In this document: piece by piece, positions 56,786-64,000 of the stretch | Layout: every line of letters starts with the position of its first letter | Numbering within the stretch: position 1 is the stretch's first letter | NCBI GenBank assembly: GCA_027604705.1 | Contig: JADHYV010000029.1 | Span: forward strand, 62,001 to 126,000 | Direction of reading: 5' to 3' | Length of the DNA stretch: 64,000 bases | Source: Allomyces arbusculus | Lineage: Eukaryota > Blastocladiomycota > Blastocladiomycetes > Blastocladiales > Blastocladiaceae | Translations under genes and position numbers: made by a program | Notes under the pieces: generated by a model | Told to the model about the DNA's origin: nothing | What the model saw: the letters and a program-made list of their open reading frames with translations, nothing else | Database searches by the model: none

Positions 56786-58224
56786 GGTGCGTTGAGTCGT
56801 CGTGGTCGAGGTGGAATCGGATCTGAGCGCGACGGGACTGGTCGTGCTCGCCGTTGGTGGGCGCTGGCGCGACTTTATAGGCGTTACGAGCAGCACAAAC
56901 GTGACCGACGCACGACGCCTGTTCGCCGGACTCTGTCAGGGTTGGTTGGGGCAACGTGAAGCAGCCTGAAGCGAACGCACAGAAAGTCGCCACAGCGGGC
57001 CGGCCTGTCATGCCTGTCGCCCGTCCAGCCACCGCAAAAACCAAGCTCGCCCCAGCTGCTGTCACTCTGACACATCTGTCCCTGCGCTCTGGAAATTCCT
57101 TTCGAAGTTTTTGCTGCAGGCGAGGAAGCGGCCCTGACACGCTGCACCAACACGATTGCCCATTCTTGTGTCCATCAAAATGGAGGGAAGTTGATGCGCC
57201 GATGCGACCAGCCGTCCCTCCTCCATTTCGTTTGTCGTCGTTGCTACTCATGGTCACAATGTCGCCACAAACGGGAGGAGAAGGTGATATTTCCAACAAT
57301 CATGAGCTAAACCGGCGAGCTCTGGCGCTGATGTCGGGTTTGTTATAGTTGCAGAGCTGCGGCACATGCTAGCGATTGTGCCCAGTCAAACATTACACGC
57401 ACGAGCATGACCATCACCCGGTCAGTGCATGACAGATCATTGTTTGGGAGACTGGTGGCAGCAATCAATAAGCCAGTGACCACAAATTGCAAGGCCAAAC
57501 TTCTGGATTCTTTGGCCTTGGCCAAATCCAAAACTGGCCATTTTCACTTTGAACGAAGAGACTTGAACCATTTTCCCGTGTCGATTGATCGTCGGCCTGA
57601 AGAAGTCTCCTTCAGTCGCCAGCGTATGGGGTCTATGGCTGTCATGAAGTGGCTCCTAATGCTCACAACCTTGGTTCAAGTATATTCCTGATGTCTCAGC
57701 CGAAAACATGGACGAGGAGATTCATATTTAGCCTCGACTTTGTTACTTACGCCATCGTAAATACAGTGAAACTTGTTGGACACAGCGATGCAAACTGGCA
57801 GGCCGAAATCGTGCATCTTAGCCTGCCAAGGTGCTGACTATGAGTTGTGCGTGTGCCATTGTTTCTTATCGCTTCCACCCCCAGCTGGGTCGAATCCAAT
57901 TGTAGCCGTGCGATATGCTTTTCAAGACGGAAAAACGAATATGGAGCATGGAATTTTGAGCCTTTGGTGCATTCAGCGTTTGGCTGCACAAATCAGAGCA
58001 CCTGACCACATTGGGAGTGCTGAAAATGACCGAGGTCTAAGTGGACAAACACAGGAGCTGACGTCCCAGCTCAACCCCGCCCCAGCGTATTTCAATCGGT
58101 GCACGAAGAGGAGTGGGCGGTCCCCATGAATGCATCCATTCTCCTCTCATCGCGCCGCTCTTGTCTGTCACTTCCTGACCAGCCTAATGTCATCCCTACC
58201 TCAATCCCATTTCTCGGCACTTCA
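56786..58224. other. Promoter region and intergenic DNA
   Basis: The first 100 bp on the minus strand are the promoter of the dioxygenase gene (TATA box at 56,874-56,880). The rest has short frames only. 57,430-57,560 is CpG-poor and may be another decayed repeat. No gene recognised. Confidence 0.5.
56874..56880 (-). promoter_or_regulatory. TATA box of the homogentisate dioxygenase gene
   Basis: TATAAAG on the minus strand, about 90 bp upstream of the ATG at 56,785, in an otherwise very GC-rich stretch. Confidence 0.5.
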
Positions 58225-58338
58225 ATGCCATACTTGTCGCTGGCCGACTTGCCTGATGTGATTCTGGTCATCCTCTTCCCGTTCCTCGATGATGTGTGCA
58301 CTGCACGACTGCAATCAACCTGCCAAGCGCTCCATTAG
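58225..58338 (+). pseudogene. F-box-like fragment
   Basis: MPYLSLADLPDVILVILFPF followed by LDDVCTARLQSTCQALH reads as an F-box (LPxxxLxxIFxFL...L...S.....L), the Skp1-binding part of SCF ubiquitin ligase adaptors. The frame stops immediately after the box, and no LRR or other substrate domain follows in any frame. The box could be one exon of a gene I cannot resolve or a remnant. Confidence 0.35.
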
Positions 58339-60309
58339 TTCCCAGCACCTGCATGTTGGAGCTTATGTGCACTCCTTCTCATTTGCCCGCACTTGTCCAT
58401 TACCACCCGCTGATTTGATGGGCTCGTGGGAGCGTGACTCTTCTCGATAGTAACACGTTCCGTGACCCGTTGCCATCGCCATTCCTGCATAGGTCAACTG
58501 ATTCAGTCAAGGGGACAGTCAGTCCCACATCGCCCATTGACACGGCGCTGTCGACATGCAACTCGTTGGACTCGACAAGGTGACGTTCGGGCAGAAGAGC
58601 GAGTACTTGATCCGGTTTGAGCCGGAGCCATCATTTGTCGCGTGTTTTTCATGGCGCAGGGAAGCTAGGGAGGGCTGGACAGGCAACATACTGGCCCATA
58701 TTCTCTGTCTTAATTTTTCCCAAAAATGCTTTGACCTTTTCTCCTACCGTGTCTGCGTCTTGCGCATTATCATTGTCTGCCACCGCTATCCCCTAATCGA
58801 CTTCCTCTCACAGCTTGCCAAGCAAAGCCATGCTGTCCAAAAGGAGCATCAATTCAGGTCCAAAAACGCACAATCACACTGAATAACCAGCTCTTTCAGC
58901 CAAGACGCACGATTCATGTTATTCAAGAACAAATGACAATTTGGAAAGTAAGTGCTGCCGTTCCTCAATATCAGATTGACTCGCTGTTTCTTCAGGCTAC
59001 TCATGGCTTTTGAGGACCTGTGAATTGTGTGCCCTCCACATCTTGCGTGATACTCTGCACTTCGGGCCGAGCGGTTGAACGGTGCACTGATGATCTGCAT
59101 GTCCCTCGTTATTTACTTGGACCATGGCGGAAGCACCGTGGACGAAGGTGGCAGGGTGGTGTCCGGCCGGACCCAAGCAAACGCTGGCTGCAGGCAAGTT
59201 GAACGCGTCTCGCACGTCTCACAACCACATGCGCCACTTGCCGCAGTTTTTGACATGATTGATCATAGACGACGCTATCTTTATGCTCCTTGGTCCTACG
59301 ACATGAATTTCACTGACATGGGTTGTGCACAACCATGAAATGAGTGGACAAACGACGCAAACTCACCCGGAATCGCACGAGCAGCGTCACAGGCGCAGAT
59401 CAAAAGCGCGTGAGTGCTGTTGATCAATCGTTTGTGGCGACTATCCCCGACTTGGCCACTGTGGGTGCGGGTGGCGGCGCACGATTGCCATTTGTTCAAA
59501 CAAATCCGGCAAGTCGCTCAGTTGATGAGCGCCAAAGTGCGTAGCATTCTGTTGGTCTCAAATAATACGTTGAACGACAATTTATCCTGGTGCCCAACGT
59601 CACAAACGACTTGTTGTTGACTGCACCAGTGCGTCCATCCAGAATCATGGCATGCATCACAGGTCCCAGCGATCCTGAGCTTGTTGTTGCCCACTTGTGT
59701 CTTTTGCTGGAAGTCTGCCGCGTGACCAAAAAATATTGGACCCTTCACGGATTCCTGGTGGCACAGGTCCAGTCACGGAAACAGCTCTGCTTAGGTTGAA
59801 GAGCATTCAGCCAGGCTGATGATCACTTTTATGCAAGGCGGACGGCTTTCGCCCTCTCTGCTCGTTGGCCGTCAGTCATGTAAATCATGAAGGACTCGTC
59901 CTTCTCCACCCGTTTGTGCCATCCGTACATCCCCAACCATCCATAACCATCAAGTTCGCTTCCAGTCCCCTGTGCCTTGAACAGTCTGCTTCCTTCAACA
60001 CCTGCATCAACTGCCATCTGCGCATTTCAAAATAGCGACGTTTTTCTCTGGTGCTTGGCCCAGTTCGAGTCCGCCGATGCCCGGTGTTGTCGATTTTGGG
60101 TGGACAAAGAGAGTGAGCTGGTCTGGGATTGAACAACCAGGCGGGAGACACTTTCCTTATGAGCACCTACGCCAGCCGACTAATGCTTCTGTTCAATCTG
60201 ATGCGCTCGAGGTGAACAGCCCTCGCAGTCTAGTCGAGCGCGCTCTCATCAAGTGCGTGGCAACCACAGCATCGTGGTTCAAAAATCTTGAAATATATAC
60301 ACACTTCAT
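58339..60309. other. Intergenic, no recognised gene
   Basis: Nearly 2 kb with short frames on both strands (for example 58,556-58,882 plus; 59,590-59,799 plus) and no recognised domain. A weak tRNA-like stretch near 60,115-60,170 was examined and rejected. Confidence 0.45.
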
Positions 60310-61353
60310 TCATAACCGCGCATCGCGCGGCGCCATGACCGCCGGCGCGTGCCCGACCATCCCGCCGCCTCCACCCACACTGCTCACCGCTGACACCCGC
60401 GCCGCCTCGGCAGCAGCAGCAGCAGCCCTTGCCGCGGCAGCCGCCGACCGCGTCACGTCGCGCACCACCTCTTTCGCCACCTCGAACGGCGGGCGCAGTT
60501 TCGCGTTCCGGTGGCGCACGGCAAAGACAAAGTGCACGAGCGTCTCGCGCTCCGGCAATTTGGTCGTGGCGTGGCAGTGTTTCGCAACCGCGTCGAATAA
60601 ATCGGCCTGGGCGGCTGCGCGTGCCGGGGTCACGGCGTCGGGTTGGACGGAAGGGAGGAGGGCCGGGACGTCGAGGTGCGGGAGCGGGAGAGAGGCCGCG
60701 TCGGCCGCGGTTGGGTGCGGTTCGGCGAGCGTCGCGGGTAACGAGGCCGCCGCATCCATGAGTGCCGTGGTCGTGCTTGAGACGGAGATGGGGCGGGAGG
60801 GGAGGCGGAATGCGCGGCGGTATTGACGCAGTTGCGGGAGGTCCCATGCCGAGACATCGATTTGCTACGTCCAGGAGAAACGGATGAGCCACGGAAGGCA
60901 TTGGCGAGCGAGAGGGCGGCACGATGAAAAGCGAGGGAACATGCGTACGAGCGCCGACCCGTCGAGCGGAGTGACCAAATTGCTGGCCGACCCTGTGCTC
61001 GCTGCTGCTGCTGCCGCTGCGGCGGCTGCAGCAGCGGCAGCGGCACTCGCGCCCTTGCCTTTCCCCTTGCGCCCGGAAGTCGTTGGCGCATCGGGTACAG
61101 GCGACGCGCGTGCAGCCGCAACGGCAGCGACGGCCGACGCGGCTTCAGCAGCAGCCGAATGGCCCAGGGCAGCGAGGCGCGACGCGGCCGACGCAGCAGC
61201 CGATACCGATGCGCGCGGTTTGGACGAAGAGGACTTGGACGCGGATTTGCCGGCGGTCGAAGCGGCCGACGCGCGTTGTGTCGAGGTCAGGGCGGCGGAT
61301 GCGCCCGAAGGGGTCGAGGACTTGGTGCTGGAGCTGCCGCGCGCAGAGCCCAT
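60310..61353 (-). CDS. SAP30-like subunit of the Sin3-HDAC complex
   Basis: Two-exon nuclear gene. Exon 1 (ATG 61,353) encodes a Ser/Ala-rich region with a run of about 15 Ala, ending ...TPLDGSAL. An intron of about 80 nt (donor GTACGC, acceptor GACGTAG, at about 60,869-60,950) joins it to QIDVSAWDLPQLRQYRRAFR. After a Pro/Ala-rich insert the exon continues QADLFDAVAKHCHATTKLPE and ETLVHFVFAVRHRNAKLRPP. This is the Sin3-binding module of SAP30 (PF13867: DxxxLxxxxLRRYxRxFxLP ... QLxxxVxxHFxxxxVxExxxLxxFIYxVK), split by an extra loop of about 50 residues. An in-frame ATG at 61,584 would lengthen the N-terminus. SAP30 stabilises the Rpd3L/Sin3 deacetylase complex. Confidence 0.7.
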
Positions 61354-61905
61354 GGTTGCTGGGTTCGCGTTGCAGGCTGATTCGGAGCGGGGCGGTGCGG
61401 TTGCGTCGAGCTCGCTGGAAGATTGATTGTCGGGGACGGAGGTCAGACGCGAGGTCGTCGTGGAGCGTTGTCTAGGCCCGCCAGGCGCGGAGAGGCGGTC
61501 GTTGGCGGTGGTTGGCCGTTCCGACGTCGCGCCTACTGTCGTCCACCGCGCGCCCGCGGGAGACAGTCGTGCCCGTGACCACATGCGATCTCCTCACCGC
61601 AGCCCGACCAAGACTGTCCCCCGCGGCCGCATCCGCAACCGGCATGCTGTTCCCGTTGGGGGCCCGCCCACGCGCTGACCGACAGCCTGATCGACGAAGC
61701 CCCTGTCACCGACCGCTGGCGGCCTCGCCCGCTTGTGATCGCGGCCGATAAATCGCGGCAACACATATCCCCGCTCACCCGATCCGCATCCGGAGCGCTG
61801 CAGGCCAGCACCACGGCCCATGCTTACGACCGACCGACCCGCCATAAAAGCAACGCCGGCCCCCTGCCAATCTCGCCGCTCCACGGCGCGACATCCAGCA
61901 CCAAC
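61354..61905. promoter_or_regulatory. Divergent intergenic region between SAP30-like and biotin genes
   Basis: About 550 bp between two start codons pointing apart, GC-rich, with no clear TATA. Probably holds both promoters; part of it may be SAP30-like coding if the upstream ATG (61,584) is used. Confidence 0.45.
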
Positions 61906-64000
61906 ATGACCATTCTGTCGCTCCGCGCGCGGCTACCCACCGCCACGGCCACGTTCCGACCGATCCGCACGCCAGCGCTCGCCCCGCCATGGCGACACGC
62001 CCGCGCGCGGCACGACTGCGCATCGCCAACACCCACGACTTACCCGTTCCTGTTCCACGACACGCTCAAGCCCGTGCAGCTGTGGGGCGCCAATACGGAC
62101 GTCGGCAAGACGCTCGTTAGCGCAGCACTCGCGCGCACCGCCGCGGCCTCGCTGCAATCGCGCGTCGCGTATCTCAAGCCCATCCAGACGGGCTACCCCG
62201 TCGACTCGGACGAACGATGGGTGGTGGACCAAATGGCCCCGCACACTCCAACAGCACAGGCCACGCTCATCACCTACCGCGACCCCGTGAGCCCGCACTT
62301 GGCCGCCGAAGTCGAACACCGCGTCGTGTCCGACACCGACGTTGTGCGCGCCACAGCCGACTGGCTGGCGCATCTTGTCAACGCCGACGGGACCGTCAAA
62401 TCCGACTGGGCGCTCGTCGAGACCGCCGGCGGTGTCCTGAGTCCCGCGCCCTCAGGCGCATTGCAAGCCGACGTGTTCCGCACGCTGCGCTTACCCGCGC
62501 TCCTCGTCGGTGACAGCAAACTCGGCGGGATTTCCACAACCTTGTCCGCGTACGAGTCGCTCGTGATTCGCGGCTATTCGGTCCCCGCGGTCGTCATGCT
62601 CGCTGACGATGCACGCAAGAACGAAGCTGTCGTCGCGCGCAACGTTGACTGTCCCGTTATCACGCTCCCGTCCGCCCCGGACCGGATCGCGCATGACGCG
62701 AGCGCTGACCGCGCGGCACTGCACGCGTATTTCGCATCGCAGGAAACGGTCGCAGCCGCATCTACCGTCCTCGACCACGTCGCAGCAGCGCACGCCGCAC
62801 ACGTCGAGTCCCTCAAGACCCTGCCGCGACGGGCGAGCGAAGTGATCTGGTACCCTTTCACGCAGCACCGTGGGATGCCGGACCCGATGGCCGTCGATTC
62901 GGCGCACGGCGACAATTACCTCGTCGCGCGCGCGCGCCCGGTGGAGGAGGCGTCCAGCGCCGCTTCCGACAAGCCCACTTCGCCGGCACCGCTCGTCGGC
63001 CACCCGCTCTACGACGGCCCCGCATCCTGGTGGACGCAAGCGCTCGGCCACGGCAACCCGGACCTGGCGCGGACCATGGCCGCTGCCGCAGGCCGGTACG
63101 GGCACTTGATTTTCCCAAACGTGGCGCACGCGCCCGCCGTGGAACTCGCGGAATCACTCTTGCGTGATGTGGCCCCGCCCGGATCCAACTTGGCGCGCGT
63201 GTTCTACTCGGACATTGGGTCGACGGCGACCGAGGTCGCGCTGAAAATGGCGCTCACGTGGACGGCGTTGCAAATGAATGCGGACACCGCGCAGCAAGTG
63301 CCGCTCGGCGTGGTGGGGGTGAACGGTGGGTACCACGGGGACACGATGGGCGCGATGGATGCGTGCGCGCCGTCCGACTATAACGCAAAAGTTCCGTGGT
63401 ACCAGGCGCGTGGTGTCTGGGTGGACCCGCCTGCCGTCCGGTGGACCAAGAGCGGGAAGTGGGAAGTAGATATCGCGGGTGTCGCAGAGCAGTGGGGTCT
63501 CAATGACGTTTCGCGGGAACCGACGAGTTTTGCGACCTGGGCGGACCTCGTCGATCCAGCGCGACTCGAGTCCGACCCACTCGCGCGCGTTTACTCGCGC
63601 GTGATCGCATCGCACCTCGCAAACTTCGCGGACAACGGCACGCACCTCGGCGCAGTCATTCTCGAACCGCTCCTGTTGGGCGCTGGCGGGATGCTCCTTG
63701 TCGACCCGCTCTTCCAGCGCGTGCTCGTGCGTGAAGCCCGTGGCCTCGGCTCGTTCCGTCACCCGGCTGCCAGCCCGACCTGGTCCGGCCGAGTCCCCGT
63801 TATTTACGACGAAGTCTTCACGGGATTGTGGCGGCTCGGCGCGCCCTTGGCCGCGCCGTGGCTCGAACCGCCCGACGCGGTGTGTCTCGCCAAGTGTTTG
63901 ACGGGCGGGACGTTGCCGTTGGGCGCGACCTTGGCGACAGAAGAGCTGTTTGATGCGTTTTTGGGCGAATCCAAGGTGGATGCGCTCCTCCATGGGCATT
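61906..64000 (+). CDS. Bifunctional dethiobiotin synthetase / DAPA aminotransferase (BIO3-BIO1 fusion), 3' end outside window
   Basis: Two consecutive biotin-synthesis steps in one protein: aminotransfer from S-adenosylmethionine to KAPA giving DAPA, and ATP-dependent ring closure to dethiobiotin. The frame is open without a stop from ATG 61,906 to the window edge (698 codons). Residues 1-45 (MTILSLRARLPTATATFRPI...) are Arg-rich, without acidic residues at first, and look like a mitochondrial targeting sequence. The dethiobiotin synthetase part follows, with P-loop GANTDVGKT (61-69) and YLKPIQTG. The aminotransferase part starts near residue 315 (VIWYPFTQHRGM), with GGYHGDTMGAMD, the PLP-binding Asp in VIYDEVFTG, and the Schiff-base lysine K663 in LAKCLTGGTLPLGATLAT. 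The BioD-BioA order is that of plant and fungal fused enzymes. Confidence 0.92.
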   Translation, partial: MTILSLRARLPTATATFRPIRTPALAPPWRHARARHDCASPTPTTYPFLFHDTLKPVQLWGANTDVGKTLVSAALARTAAASLQSRVAYLKPIQTGYPVDSDERWVVDQMAPHTPTAQATLITYRDPVSPHLAAEVEHRVVSDTDVVRATADWLAHLVNADGTVKSDWALVETAGGVLSPAPSGALQADVFRTLRLPALLVGDSKLGGISTTLSAYESLVIRGYSVPAVVMLADDARKNEAVVARNVDCPVITLPSAPDRIAHDASADRAALHAYFASQETVAAASTVLDHVAAAHAAHVESLKTLPRRASEVIWYPFTQHRGMPDPMAVDSAHGDNYLVARARPVEEASSAASDKPTSPAPLVGHPLYDGPASWWTQALGHGNPDLARTMAAAAGRYGHLIFPNVAHAPAVELAESLLRDVAPPGSNLARVFYSDIGSTATEVALKMALTWTALQMNADTAQQVPLGVVGVNGGYHGDTMGAMDACAPSDYNAKVPWYQARGVWVDPPAVRWTKSGKWEVDIAGVAEQWGLNDVSREPTSFATWADLVDPARLESDPLARVYSRVIASHLANFADNGTHLGAVILEPLLLGAGGMLLVDPLFQRVLVREARGLGSFRHPAASPTWSGRVPVIYDEVFTGLWRLGAPLAAPWLEPPDAVCLAKCLTGGTLPLGATLATEELFDAFLGESKVDALLHGH

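Noticed and set aside
57549-57640. Minus-strand GGTTCAAGTCTC resembles a Pol III B box with an A-box-like stretch upstream (tRNA-derived SINE idea).
   Set aside because: The acceptor ends do not pair, spacing is wrong, and no second copy is seen in the window.
60109-60175. tRNA-like stretch on the minus strand with a possible T-loop (TTGTTCAATCCC) and matching CTGG/CCAG ends.
   Set aside because: There is no room for an anticodon arm, the T stem has a mismatch and the D arm does not pair.
1-64000. CRISPR array, bacterial operons or prophage-type systems.
   Set aside because: No regularly spaced repeats. Gene structure is intron-containing and eukaryotic throughout.

Overview
The window looks like nuclear DNA of a zoosporic (flagellated) early-diverging fungus. 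I infer Blastocladiomycota or Chytridiomycota; I cannot place it further without a search. The reasons are GC- and CpG-rich coding regions, many short spliceosomal introns (about 45-100 nt), fungal gene families (Yrb30-type RanGTP-binding protein, DUF4246, OPT transporter, mitochondrial-type BIO3-BIO1 fusion, Lhs1/GRP170), and an axonemal coiled-coil gene of the CCDC42/CFAP73 type, which only flagellates keep.

Layout. 1-2.2 kb: no supported gene. 2.2-4.9 kb (+): multi-exon OPT transporter. 5.2-7.1 kb: CpG-starved block with a decayed PIF/Harbinger DNA transposon, a decayed tRNA-Ala on its left and an intact tRNA-Ala(TGC) on its right. 7.5-9.4 (+): Yrb30-like protein; 9.5-10.9 (-): GT1 glycosyltransferase. 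12.8-14.0 (+): protein with two ILEI/FAM3-type domains; 14.4-16.1 (-): DUF4246. 18.2-19.8 (-): Sds3-like Sin3/HDAC subunit, head to head with an unknown 606-aa protein (20.2-22.1, +), followed by a divergent REEP/Yop1-like protein (22.3-23.6, +) and a small membrane protein (24.2-24.9, -). 26.4-28.5 (+): M28 peptidase like carboxypeptidase Q. 29.5-37.2: two inverted, decayed ABCC transporter copies flanking a cytochrome P450 (31.2-33.1, +). 37.8-39.6 (-): CCDC42/CFAP73. 41-42.2: broken repeat-protein-like gene. 43.4-45.1 (+): Sam50. 46.7-48.2 (+): UDP-GlcNAc pyrophosphorylase. 50.6-51.5: hAT transposon remnant. 51.8-54.6 (+): ER GRP170/Lhs1 chaperone. 55.2-56.8 (-): homogentisate dioxygenase. 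58.2: F-box fragment. 60.3-61.4 (-): SAP30-like Sin3/HDAC subunit. 61.9-end (+): bifunctional biotin-synthesis enzyme, cut by the window edge.

How it fits together. Most genes are unrelated housekeeping functions: mitochondrial outer membrane assembly, ER folding and shaping, chitin/GPI precursor synthesis, biotin and tyrosine metabolism. Two subunits of the Rpd3L/Sin3 deacetylase complex lie about 42 kb apart. The accessory signal is in the decayed blocks. Against a CpG-rich background, the Harbinger relic with its tRNA pseudogene, and one ABCC copy, have lost nearly all CpG to TpG/CpA. This points to past CpG methylation of silenced DNA, not to classical CpA-directed RIP. All calls come from reading the sequence; no search was run, and intron borders are approximate unless stated.
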